A DNA stretch of 64,000 nucleotides from a beta proteobacterium AAP99 (lineage in GTDB: Bacteria; Pseudomonadota; Gammaproteobacteria; Burkholderiales; Burkholderiaceae_C), in contig LJIA01000005.1 in the NCBI GenBank assembly GCA_001295775.1, forward strand, positions 62,001 through 126,000. The letters are read 5' to 3'. The stretch's first letter is position 1; each line of letters starts with the position of its first letter. A program made the translations under genes and the position numbers. The notes under the pieces are model-generated. The model saw only the letters and a program-made list of their open reading frames with translations. It was not told the origin of the DNA and did no database searches. Below are positions 1 to 7,507 of this stretch, piece after piece.

Positions 1-387
1 CAGGCCCGGCTCGAAGGATTTGCTGCCCTGGGACAGCGCACGCTCCAGATCCAGCGCACCGACCACGCGGTCCTCGGTGGCGCCGAGTGGCAGATCGATC
101 ACCGGCACGGGCACGGTCTGCGTCCTGGGCTTCGTTTGTGGCCCACCGCTGCCGCACATCTCGCACAATCCGGCCGTACGGCCGGGCTCGCAGTTGTAGG
201 CGCAGCCAGCCACCACCTTCATGGGCGGCAGCAGGGCCGCCAGTGCGCGCACTGCCGTGGACTTGCCCGTCCCCCGATCACCCAGCACCAGCACGCCGCC
301 CACGCTGGGGTCCACGGCGGCGATCAGGATGGCCAGCTTCATTTCCTCCTGGGCCACGATGGCGGAAAACGGGAACGGAGCCTTCAT
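1..387 (-). CDS. bchI: Magnesium chelatase ATPase subunit I (partial, N-terminal 129 residues)
   Basis: The gene runs off the left edge. The visible 129 residues are the N-terminal part of an AAA+ magnesium-chelatase ATPase. This subunit forms ATP-driven rings with BchD and helps BchH insert magnesium into protoporphyrin IX, the first committed step of bacteriochlorophyll synthesis. Seen: the family opening FPFSAIVAQEEMK, Walker A GDRGTGKST, the CAYNC/CEMC cysteine patch and the stretch DLPLGATEDRVVGALDLERA. One oddity is AIVAQ where the family usually has AIVGQ. The start is the ATG at 387, 53 bases after DUF3422. A CobN-type chelatase ATPase is the main alternative; the GDRGTGKST wording favours BchI. 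Confidence 0.82.
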   Translation of the reverse strand, partial: MKAPFPFSAIVAQEEMKLAILIAAVDPSVGGVLVLGDRGTGKSTAVRALAALLPPMKVVAGCAYNCEPGRTAGLCEMCGSGGPQTKPRTQTVPVPVIDLPLGATEDRVVGALDLERALSQGSKSFEPGL

Positions 388-440
388 TCAGCACACTTTC
401 TATTGGGTTCAAGACAACCGGCGCACCGGCCTGGCGTGGC

Positions 441-1739
441 TCAATGCAGCTGCGCCTCGCCCTCGACGATCTTGCGCCGGGCGCGGCGCACCGCCAGCAG
501 CACCAGCACCGCCAGCACGGGGACAGCGACGCCGACCGCCACATCCGCATCCAGCTTCAGCCCGCCTGCTTTCAGGCCCTTGGCCACGTAGCTGATCAGA
601 CCGGCGACGTAGTACACGATGGCGGCGACCGACAGGCCTTCCACGGTTTGCTGCAAGCGCAGCTGCAGCTTTGCGCGCCGGTCCATGGAGGCCAGCAGCG
701 CCTGGTTCTGGCGCTCGCGCGCGATGTCCACCCGCGTCGAGAGCAGGCCGCTGGCCTGCGCGACCCGCTCGGACAAATCATGCAGGCGCTGCGAGACGGT
801 GGTGCAGGTGCGCACGGCCGGCGTGAAGCGCCGCGCCATGAACTCACCGATCGTCTGCAGACCGGCGAGACGCTCCTCGCGCAGTTCGCCGATGCGCGTG
901 GTCACCAGCTCGTAGTAGGCCCGGCAGGCACCGAAGCGGAACTGGCTCGCTGCCAGGCCGCTCTCGACCTCGGCCGCCAGGCGCGTGAGCTCCTGCAGCA
1001 GGGTTTCATCGTTGCCCACGTCCTGGGCGATGCCATCGGTCAGCCCGGCCAGAGCGCGCTCGATTGCCAGAATGCGCGGCGACTGGCGGCGCGCGATCGG
1101 CAGGGCCAGCAGCGCGAGCATCCGGTACGCCTCGATCTCGAACAGACGCTGCACCATCTGCCCGGCCTGCCGGCTGGTGAGCGTGCGGTTGAACAGCAGC
1201 AGGCGACCTGCGCCGTCGTCATGGATGCGAAAGTCCGTATAGACCCAGGCCGAGCCGTCGCCCACCTGGGCGCCGACCAGGCTGTTGCCGGAAAAGTGCT
1301 CAGCCAGCACCTGGATATCCGGCGTCTGTTCAGGCGCGGCCTGAAGCACGGCCTGCACCGCGCACAGCGTCAGCCCGGGCACGCCGGGCAGCCAGTTGGG
1401 CGGAAGGTTGGCCGTGATCGGATCGGCAAAGGGTGCGCCCGCCGGTCCGGGGCCGAAGAAGGTGTAGCCGGAGAACTCGCCATGGCGCTCCCACTTGAGC
1501 CGGAAGGTGCCCAGACGTGCGCTGAAGTGGGTCGCCCCGGCACCTGGCCCCGGCACCGCGAAGCGCTCGCAAAGCGATGCGATGTGCACGCGCTCGCGCT
1601 CCCGATCATCGGGGTCCACCATCACTGCCACGTAGCTGGCACGCGCAGGCGTCTGCAGCGGCTCGGGCGGCCTTGCGTGCACTTCTTCAGCGAGAACGAA
1701 CCGGTCCGGGTGATCCGGTGGAAGCAGTGCCATGGGCAA
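441..1739 (-). CDS. DUF3422 family membrane protein
   Basis: A 432-residue protein matching the DUF3422 family: it opens with PPDHPDRFVLAEEVHARPPEP and has the long soluble, largely helical body typical of the family. Two hydrophobic segments near the C-terminus (about residues 369-386 and 400-416) should anchor it in the inner membrane, followed by a basic tail (VRRARRK). No enzymatic motif is visible and the biochemical role is unknown. It is read in the same direction as the downstream bchI with a 53-base gap, so the two may be cotranscribed. That proximity is the only functional hint. Confidence 0.85.
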   Translation of the reverse strand: MPMALLPPDHPDRFVLAEEVHARPPEPLQTPARASYVAVMVDPDDRERERVHIASLCERFAVPGPGAGATHFSARLGTFRLKWERHGEFSGYTFFGPGPAGAPFADPITANLPPNWLPGVPGLTLCAVQAVLQAAPEQTPDIQVLAEHFSGNSLVGAQVGDGSAWVYTDFRIHDDGAGRLLLFNRTLTSRQAGQMVQRLFEIEAYRMLALLALPIARRQSPRILAIERALAGLTDGIAQDVGNDETLLQELTRLAAEVESGLAASQFRFGACRAYYELVTTRIGELREERLAGLQTIGEFMARRFTPAVRTCTTVSQRLHDLSERVAQASGLLSTRVDIARERQNQALLASMDRRAKLQLRLQQTVEGLSVAAIVYYVAGLISYVAKGLKAGGLKLDADVAVGVAVPVLAVLVLLAVRRARRKIVEGEAQLH

Positions 1740-1910
1740 CCCTTGTTCGCGCCCGGTGTCAGCCAGGCCTGTCGGTCAAGTATGTCACTGAGTTGATACG
1801 GCGACAAACAAGAGGACCAACTTGGAACGCGTTTTCTGGGCGTATCCGGCTCAGCTTGGCATGACTGGCTGAGCGCAGAGTTCGATCTTCATACGTTGCT
1901 TCGAGCACTT

Positions 1911-2090
1911 GGGCCACCTGCCGGTGGCCCGGATCGAACTCCCGCAGGGCTTGGGGCTTGCAAGCCCCCAGCCGTTCGCGAGGCAGCAGGCCGTGCACTG
2001 GCACGGCTCTCAGTCCGGCCTCTCCACCTCGGGCCGAGCACGGCCCTCGGATTCGGCAGGCTTCAGACAGCACGCAGGTGCTGTCTGAAG
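1911..2090. other. Array of five perfect hairpins in a gene-free stretch
   Basis: Between the DUF3422 start (1739) and the tRNA terminator no gene is supported. Bases 1740-1910 show nothing I recognise. From 1911 there are five perfect inverted repeats in a row: 1911-1930 (8-bp stem, TGCC loop), 1953-1968 (16-bp palindrome GGGGCTTGCAAGCCCC), 1990-2007 (7-bp stem, ACTG loop), 2031-2046 (6-bp stem, AGCA loop) and 2061-2090 (13-bp stem, GCAG loop). GGATCGAACTCCCG at 1931-1944 is identical to the T-arm side of the tRNA at 2190-2203, in the same orientation. It could be a structured RNA, decayed tRNA copies or a recombination scar; I cannot choose. Confidence 0.6.
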
Positions 2091-2108
2091 TCCGGCCTCA
2101 TCCCTATC

Positions 2109-2250
<142 letters not shown>

Positions 2251-2394
2251 GTGTTCGTGACTGCGTTGACTAAATATATAGCAGCCAAAAGCGCGAGGCG
2301 CGCGCTGCAATAATCGCGGGCTTGCGCGGCGGGCGGGGTGCACTGGCTTACCTGGCTGTCGTTTGCGCAGGCTTCTGTCATTGCGAGTTCATTC

Positions 2395-3174
2395 ATGGAT
2401 ATCACGCCGCCGTTTGGCTTTGGTTCGATCACCCCGCTGCGCCCCGACCTGAAGGTGCTGGACTGGCGCAACGCGCCCACGCCGGTGGAATACAGCACCC
2501 TGAACGCGGTGCCGATTTCGCTGGGCGAAAGCTGGATGGCCTCGCGCGACTACCCGCTGGTGTTCGCCGAGAACGGCGGCCTGATGGCGGTGCTGGGTTT
2601 TGCCGACAAGGAAAACCTGTTCTGGAAGGACGGTGCCTGGGACAGCACGATGTACGTGCCGGCCATGATCCGCCGCTACCCCTTCTGCACGACTCTGGTG
2701 CGCATCGACGGCGTGGTGCAGCAGCAGCCGCTGATGTGCGTGGAGTCCAGCTTCGTGAATGACGCCGGCGAACCGGTGATCGACAACAACCGCGTGCCGG
2801 TGGGCGACTTTCTGCAGCAGGCGCAACTGGTCGAGGCCTTCGACCGCGATCTGCAGATGACCGCCGCGCTGGAAGACATGCTGCGCAAGCACGGCCTGAT
2901 CAAGCCCTTCGACCTGACCGCCACGCTGCGCGACGGCACCCAGTTCCAGATGGGCGGCATGTGGCGCGTGGACGAGATGGCGCTCAAGGAAGTGGCCGCC
3001 AAGACCCTGCGCACGCTGATCGAGAGCGGCGCAATGCGCCTGGCCTACACGCACCTGAATTCGATGGCGAACTTCGACCGCCTGCTGGACCGCAAGTACG
3101 CCGGCAAGCTGTTCGAAGGCATGCCGATGCGCGAGGCGACCGCCACGGAACCGGCCGCACCCGCAGCGAACTGA
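2395..3174 (+). CDS. SapC family protein
   Basis: A soluble protein of about 259 residues matching the SapC-like family (Pfam SapC, not the ABC permease of the same name). Recognisable pieces are the N-terminal MDITPPFGFGSITPLRPDLK, then YPLVFAENGG, PAMIRRYPFC and a central acidic helix-rich part. Members occur in gamma- and betaproteobacteria, sometimes near surface or peptide functions, and their biochemistry is not settled. The first in-frame ATG is 2395; an upstream GTG at 2338 would add 19 unconvincing residues. The alpha/beta hydrolase begins 16 bases downstream behind a GGAG site, so the two probably form an operon. Confidence 0.78.
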   Translation: MDITPPFGFGSITPLRPDLKVLDWRNAPTPVEYSTLNAVPISLGESWMASRDYPLVFAENGGLMAVLGFADKENLFWKDGAWDSTMYVPAMIRRYPFCTTLVRIDGVVQQQPLMCVESSFVNDAGEPVIDNNRVPVGDFLQQAQLVEAFDRDLQMTAALEDMLRKHGLIKPFDLTATLRDGTQFQMGGMWRVDEMALKEVAAKTLRTLIESGAMRLAYTHLNSMANFDRLLDRKYAGKLFEGMPMREATATEPAAPAAN

Positions 3175-3190
3175 AGCCCCCGGAGCCGGC

Positions 3191-4039
3191 ATGGACTACG
3201 AGCGCCTGTTCAACAACCGAGCGCTCGTCCCGGAGCATCCGGAGATCCTGGCGCGCTGGAGCCGCGACGGCGCCGACGCCGTGCGGCGCCTGGCCTGCCT
3301 GCTGGATCTGCCCTACGGCGAGCACGCCAGCGAGCGGCTGGACTTCTTCCCGGCGCGGGTGAATGCGCGTGGCGTGCTGCCGCCGCTGCTGATCTTCATG
3401 CATGGCGGCTGGTGGCGCAGCCTGGACAAGCGCGACTTTGCCTGGCTGGCTGCACCCTGGCAGGCACGCGGCGTGAGCGTGGCACTGCCCAATTACGCGC
3501 TGTGCCCGGCGGTCAGCCTGCGCGACATCGTCCAGCAGACCTGCGCCGCCGTGGCCTGGCTCTACGGCCGCGCGGGCCGCTACGAATTCGATCCGCAGCG
3601 CATCCACATTGCCGGGCACTCGGCGGGCGGGCATCTGGCCGCGATGATGCTGGCGGCCCGCTGGCCGCAGTGGGGTTCACATCTGCCGGCGGATCTGATC
3701 AAGAGCGCCACGTCGGTATCCGGCCTGTTCGAGCTGGCGCCGCTGCTGCAAGCGCCTTTCGTGAATCAGGACCTGCAGCTGACCGAAGCGGACTGCGCCG
3801 CACTCTCCCCCGCCCGGCTGCTTCCCGCTACGGACGCACCGCTGATCGTGGCGACCGGCGCGCTGGAATCCGCTGCGTTCTTCGAGCAGCAGGACGTGAT
3901 GCTCAAGGCCTGGAAGGGTGTGGCGCGCGGGCCGATCGTGCTCGAAGGCGACAACCACTTCACCGCCTGCGACCGGCTGGCCGAGCCGGGTCACCCGCTG
4001 TTCGAGGCACTGGCCGCAGAGATCGCGCGGCAGGGTTGA
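3191..4039 (+). CDS. Alpha/beta hydrolase, kynurenine formamidase/esterase-like
   Basis: A 282-residue alpha/beta hydrolase. The oxyanion-hole motif HGGWW is at residues 71-75, the nucleophile elbow GHSAGGH at 142-148 (serine 144), and a late histidine in GDNHF (about 256) completes the likely triad. HGGWW with GHSAGGH is typical of the branch holding kynurenine formamidase-like and hormone-sensitive-lipase-like esterases. There is no signal peptide, so it should act in the cytoplasm on a small ester or amide. No tryptophan-pathway gene is nearby, so the substrate is open. It follows the SapC-like gene with an SD-like GGAG before its ATG. Confidence 0.78.
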   Translation: MDYERLFNNRALVPEHPEILARWSRDGADAVRRLACLLDLPYGEHASERLDFFPARVNARGVLPPLLIFMHGGWWRSLDKRDFAWLAAPWQARGVSVALPNYALCPAVSLRDIVQQTCAAVAWLYGRAGRYEFDPQRIHIAGHSAGGHLAAMMLAARWPQWGSHLPADLIKSATSVSGLFELAPLLQAPFVNQDLQLTEADCAALSPARLLPATDAPLIVATGALESAAFFEQQDVMLKAWKGVARGPIVLEGDNHFTACDRLAEPGHPLFEALAAEIARQG

Positions 4040-4106
4040 GCCGTACTTGCCCCGTGCGATGCGCGGCTGAACAGGTGATCAGGTCGCGCTGCGGCCTGCC
4101 TGTTCA

Positions 4107-4213
4107 TTTTCAATTTTTGATTGAAAAGCAAGCTGAAATGCGCAGCATTTTCAAACACTCATTGATCGAGTGAATTGACCGCTTTCCGCACAGAGCATGC
4201 GGATCTCGGCCAG
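4107..4213. repeat. Dispersed repeat, 33-bp tail type, with AT-rich hairpin
   Basis: Lies between two convergent genes. TTTTCAAT (4107-4114) and ATTGAAAA (4120-4127) form a perfect 8-bp stem. At 4181-4213 a 33-bp block (GCTTTCCGC-N8-TGCGGATCTCGGCCAG) matches 32709-32741 at 24 of 25 positions outside the N8. The head resembles the 22-bp head of the 66-bp repeats elsewhere in the window. The hairpin may also serve as a bidirectional terminator. Confidence 0.7.
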
Positions 4214-4241
4214 TTTCACGACCAAATTTCAGCGCCGCATC

Positions 4242-5132
4242 TCACGCCGAAGCTTGCCGCAACTCGAGTGCCTTGAGCAGGGCGCTGGTGTCTTCCTTGG
4301 CCCAGCCGCGCGCCTGCATGTCGGCAAGCGCCGCCTGCGTCACCTGCACCGCGGGCAGCTCCAGCCCGGCGGCCTGCGCCATCTCCAGGATCAGGCCGTA
4401 GTCCTTGGCATGCAGGCGGCTTTCGATGCCGGCGGCAAAGTCGCGCGCCGCCATCTTCGGGCCCATCAGCTCCAGCATGCGGCTGCCGGCAAAGCCGCTG
4501 GAAATGGCGGTCAGCATCTGCTGCGGGTCCACGCCCTGCGCGCGGCAGAACAGCATGGCCTCGGCAATGCCCTGGATGTTGACCACCTGCACGATCTGGT
4601 TGCAGGCCTTGGCCACCTGGCCCGCGCCCACCGGCCCCACGTGCGTGAGCGTCTTGCCGTAGCACAGCAGCACGCCGCGCACGGTCTCCAGATCCTCGGC
4701 ACTGCCGCCGGCCATGAGGGTGAGCGTGCCGGCCTCGGCCGCGCGCACGCCGCCGGACACCGGGCAGTCGATGAAGCCGATGCCGCGCGCCGCGAGTGCA
4801 TCGGCAATCTCGCGCGTGCCGGCCACCGCGATCGTGCTGTTGTCCACCACCACGGCGCCTGGGCGCGCGCTGTGGATGGCGCCTTCGTCTCCCAGAAGTA
4901 CCTCGCGCACGTCTGGCGTGCTCGTGACGTTTGTAATGATCACGTCCGCGTTGCTGGCCGCCGCCGCCGGTGAGCGCACCGCACGTGCGCCCACACCTTC
5001 GACAGCGCGTGCAGCCTCGTCGCGCCGCACGCTGGCGGTCACGGCATGGCCGGCCGCAATGAGGTGGCGGATCATGTGCAGGCCCATGGCGCCGGCGCCG
5101 ATGAAGCCGATGGCGGGTTTGCTGTCGTTCAC
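4242..5132 (-). CDS. NAD(P)-dependent beta-hydroxyacid dehydrogenase (3-hydroxyisobutyrate dehydrogenase/GarR family)
   Basis: A 296-residue enzyme of the beta-hydroxyacid dehydrogenase family. The Rossmann motif GFIGAGAMG is at residues 9-17, the substrate-binding segment CPVSGG at 123-128, and the catalytic lysine probably K175 in AKACNQ. Family members oxidise 3-hydroxyisobutyrate, reduce tartronate semialdehyde, or act on related short hydroxyacids; sequence alone does not decide which. Its ATG overlaps the TGA of the PanE-like gene as ATGA, and that gene is coupled in the same way to a VOC enzyme. The three likely degrade one carbon compound. Confidence 0.85.
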   Translation of the reverse strand: MNDSKPAIGFIGAGAMGLHMIRHLIAAGHAVTASVRRDEAARAVEGVGARAVRSPAAAASNADVIITNVTSTPDVREVLLGDEGAIHSARPGAVVVDNSTIAVAGTREIADALAARGIGFIDCPVSGGVRAAEAGTLTLMAGGSAEDLETVRGVLLCYGKTLTHVGPVGAGQVAKACNQIVQVVNIQGIAEAMLFCRAQGVDPQQMLTAISSGFAGSRMLELMGPKMAARDFAAGIESRLHAKDYGLILEMAQAAGLELPAVQVTQAALADMQARGWAKEDTSALLKALELRQASA

Positions 5133-6133
5133 TGGCTGATCCCCAAGGTCTGCGCGCGGGCGCGGGCCAGCGCATGGATCTGTCGGATCGTCGGCACCGG
5201 GATGGCGGCGTCATCGGCCAGCTCGATCACGCTCTCGACGATGGCCTCCAGCTCCAGGCGGCGGCGGGCCTCCAGGTCCTGCAGCATGCTGATCTTGGCC
5301 GCGCCGAGCTGCCTCGCCACGTCGATGCGCTGGTCCGGCGTCACGTCGAAGCGATAGCCCAGGTGCTCGGACACCGCCATGCCTTCGAGCATCATGGCGC
5401 GGATGGGCGCAAGCACACCTTCGTCGGCGCAGATCTGGTTCATCAGATAGCCGGTCAGCGCAGCCACCGGGTTGAAGCTCAGATTGCCCAGCAGCTTCCA
5501 CCAGACATCGCGGCGAATGTCGCTCGCGCGTACGGCCTCGAAGCCGGCGCCATCCAGCGCGGCACACACCGCTTCCAGCCGCTCGCTCGCGCTGTTGTTC
5601 AGCTCACCCAGGATCAGGCGCTTGCCGCCGGTCCAGTGAATCTCGCCGGGTGCGCGCACCTCGGCGGCAATGTGCACCACGCAGCCCAGCAGATGCTTGG
5701 GGTGCAGGTCCGCGAACATGGTGCCCTGCGGGTCCAGGCACTTCAGGCGGCGGCTGCGGAAAGGGTCTTCAAGATCCGCGAAGTACCACCACGGAAAGCC
5801 GTTGATGGCCGGCACCACCACGGTCTGTGGCCCGACCATGTTGCGCAGGCGCGGCAGCACCTTGGCAATGCCATGGGCCTTGGTGGCAAGGATGATCAGG
5901 TCCTGCTCGCCCACGGCCAGCAGATCGTCCGTGACCGGCAGAGGCAAGGTGTGCTCGCCGCCGTGCACGTGATCGATCAGGCGCGCGCCCTGCTTGAGCG
6001 CTGCCGCATGGGCGCCGCGCGCGATCAGCGTGACCGCATGCCCGGCCAGCGCCAGCCGGCCACCCAAGGCGCCGCCGATGCCGCCGGCGCCGACGATGGT
6101 GATCCGCATCGGCATCCTGCTCGCGGCGCTCAT
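5129..6133 (-). CDS. 2-dehydropantoate 2-reductase-like oxidoreductase
   Basis: A ketopantoate-reductase family protein. The NAD(P) motif GAGGIGG lies about ten residues into the fold and the C-terminal domain has KLLGNLSFNPVAALTG, the family segment holding the catalytic lysine. The start at 6133 (334 residues) gives an ATGA overlap with the upstream VOC gene; the internal ATG at 6109, which begins MRITIVGAGGIGG, is an alternative. In this catabolic-looking operon it is more likely a relative acting on another 2-keto or 2-hydroxy acid than the pantothenate enzyme PanE, but that is inference. Confidence 0.8.
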   Translation of the reverse strand: MSAASRMPMRITIVGAGGIGGALGGRLALAGHAVTLIARGAHAAALKQGARLIDHVHGGEHTLPLPVTDDLLAVGEQDLIILATKAHGIAKVLPRLRNMVGPQTVVVPAINGFPWWYFADLEDPFRSRRLKCLDPQGTMFADLHPKHLLGCVVHIAAEVRAPGEIHWTGGKRLILGELNNSASERLEAVCAALDGAGFEAVRASDIRRDVWWKLLGNLSFNPVAALTGYLMNQICADEGVLAPIRAMMLEGMAVSEHLGYRFDVTPDQRIDVARQLGAAKISMLQDLEARRRLELEAIVESVIELADDAAIPVPTIRQIHALARARAQTLGISQ

Positions 6134-6765
6134 GCGGACGTGCTGGGCGCGTACTCCGGCCGGTCGTTCTGCTGCGGCTTCAGGATGCCGCCGGCCTTGC
6201 CCGCGGCCCGCTCGGCGCGCCACTGCTCCTTGCGGCGGTTCCACTCAGCGAGGCGGACGTGCGCCTCGGTGCTTTCGCGCGCCATCTCGGCCTCGCTGGC
6301 CACCTGGGCCGAGAGTTCCAGCCGGATGCCGTTGGGGTCGAAGAAGTAGATGCTCTTGAAGACGTGGTGGTCGGTGATGCCCAGCACCTCCACGCCATGC
6401 GCCAGCAGGCGGGTCTTGATCTGCTCGAGCTGCTCGATCGATTCCACCCGGAAGGCCACATGGTTCACCCAAAGCGGCGTGTTGGGCGAGGGCTCGGCCT
6501 TGACGTCGTCGCCCAGATCAAAGAAGGCAATGAAGCTGCCATCAGCCAGGCGGAAGAAGAAGTGCGTGTAGGGGCAGTACTCGCCCGTGGAGGGCACGTA
6601 GTCGCTCTGGATGATGTGATACAGCGGCAGCCCGAGCAGGTCTTCGTAGAAGTGGCGCGTCTCCTCCGCATCACGCGCGCGGTAGGCGTAGTGATGCAGC
6701 TGCAGGATGGGCACGGGTGCCGGAGCCGATTGGGCGGTGAGTGCGACGGCGGGTTGCGCGGCCAT
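6130..6765 (-). CDS. VOC family protein (glyoxalase/extradiol dioxygenase-like)
   Basis: A 211-residue vicinal-oxygen-chelate protein: a short Pro/Ala N-terminus, then paired beta-alpha-beta-beta-beta units from LHHYAYRARDAEETRHFY (about residue 23) to FFDPNGIRLELS, and a charged helical tail rich in Arg and Glu. Candidate metal ligands are His in LHHYAY, His in VNHVAFRVES and Glu in RLELS. The family includes glyoxalases, ring-cleaving dioxygenases and epimerases. It is the first gene of a tightly coupled unit with two dehydrogenases, so a role in breakdown of a small oxygenated compound is reasonable. Confidence 0.82.
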   Translation of the reverse strand: MAAQPAVALTAQSAPAPVPILQLHHYAYRARDAEETRHFYEDLLGLPLYHIIQSDYVPSTGEYCPYTHFFFRLADGSFIAFFDLGDDVKAEPSPNTPLWVNHVAFRVESIEQLEQIKTRLLAHGVEVLGITDHHVFKSIYFFDPNGIRLELSAQVASEAEMARESTEAHVRLAEWNRRKEQWRAERAAGKAGGILKPQQNDRPEYAPSTSA

Positions 6766-6880
6766 GGCGAACCTCTTTCAAAGGTGAACAGCGATGGCGA
6801 ATTATGGCGCGCAGACTGGCTTGCAGTGGCCGGGCAGGAACGTGCTTTTAGCCAGCGGGACGCCCCGAGGCAAAAGCGCG

Positions 6881-6946
6881 GATCCAGCATTCATGCGCTT
6901 CTTCAGGCCAAAGTGGCTGGAAAGCCGCATAGAACAAGCGGAAAGC
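6881..6946 (+). repeat. 66-bp dispersed repeat, family A, copy 1
   Basis: A 66-bp unit starting GATCCAGCATTC and ending AAGCGGAAAGC, with an inner inverted repeat formed by GCGCTT and AAGCCGC around CAGGCCAAAGTGGCTGG. Near-identical 66-bp units occur at 27173, 38381, 40645 and 53257, and a split copy at 27824-27988. This copy sits 4 bases beyond the stop of the GNAT gene and may double as its terminator. Confidence 0.85.
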
Positions 6947-6949
6947 AGT

Positions 6950-7507
6950 TCAAGAATCGATCTGCAACGCATCCCGGTGAATGCTGAACAGCACACTGGG
7001 CGGTCCGACATCCGTTTGAACTTCGCCAACCCGCTCCATGCCGGCCCGAGTCAGCGTGCGGATCGACCCTAGATTCTCAGGCCGGGTGATGCCGTAGACC
7101 ACGTCGTGAGGCAGCGAAGCAAACGCAGCCTTCAAGGCCGCACCGGCGAGTTCAGTGGCCAAGCCGCGCCCCCACATCTCGGGCGCAAAGCGGAAGTAGA
7201 GGTTCAGGCTTGGCAGGCCGCGGATCGACTTGAGCGCCACGCCACCAAATCCGATCACTGCATGCGGGTCCTCGTGCAAGGCGGCAGCCCAATATCCAAA
7301 ACCGTGCGCGTCCCAGTGCGCACGCCAGGCGTTCAGGCTTGCCGCGCAGGCCGCAGCGTCCGGTGTGCCAGCGGGGTTGTGGGTGTGCGTGGCGGGATTG
7401 CCATGGATCGCGATCATCGCAGGCAAGTCTGATTCCTCGACCGGGCGCAGCCTCATGGAGTCGGTTTCGACCCAGGCAAATCCCGCCAGCGGCTGCATGG
7501 CGTTCAA
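6950..7507 (-). CDS. GNAT family N-acetyltransferase
   Basis: A 185-residue acetyltransferase of the RimJ/RimL-like type: RLRPVEESDLPAMIAIHG at the start, beta strands ending in NLYFRFAPEMWGRGLATE, where the QxxGxG-type acetyl-CoA loop is represented by MWGRGLA, and ENLGSIRTLTRAGM near the end, the usual late motif. Substrate unknown; relatives acetylate ribosomal proteins or small amines. Its ATG overlaps the stop of the upstream AraC regulator gene (ATGA), so it is the last gene of the alkB transcription unit. The terminating repeat follows immediately. Confidence 0.85.
   Translation of the reverse strand: MNAMQPLAGFAWVETDSMRLRPVEESDLPAMIAIHGNPATHTHNPAGTPDAAACAASLNAWRAHWDAHGFGYWAAALHEDPHAVIGFGGVALKSIRGLPSLNLYFRFAPEMWGRGLATELAGAALKAAFASLPHDVVYGITRPENLGSIRTLTRAGMERVGEVQTDVGPPSVLFSIHRDALQIDS

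Noticed and set aside
87-1796. A 569-codon open frame on the plus strand opposite bchI and DUF3422
   Set aside because: Antisense to two recognisable genes, rich in Arg, Gln and His typical of shadow frames in GC-rich DNA; no domain.
1911-2047. A possible second, class II tRNA on the minus strand (GGCCCG at 2031-2036 could pair with CGGGCC near 1928)
   Set aside because: The span is about 120 bases, the T-arm stem does not close and no anticodon arm of 5 bp with 7-base loop can be formed.
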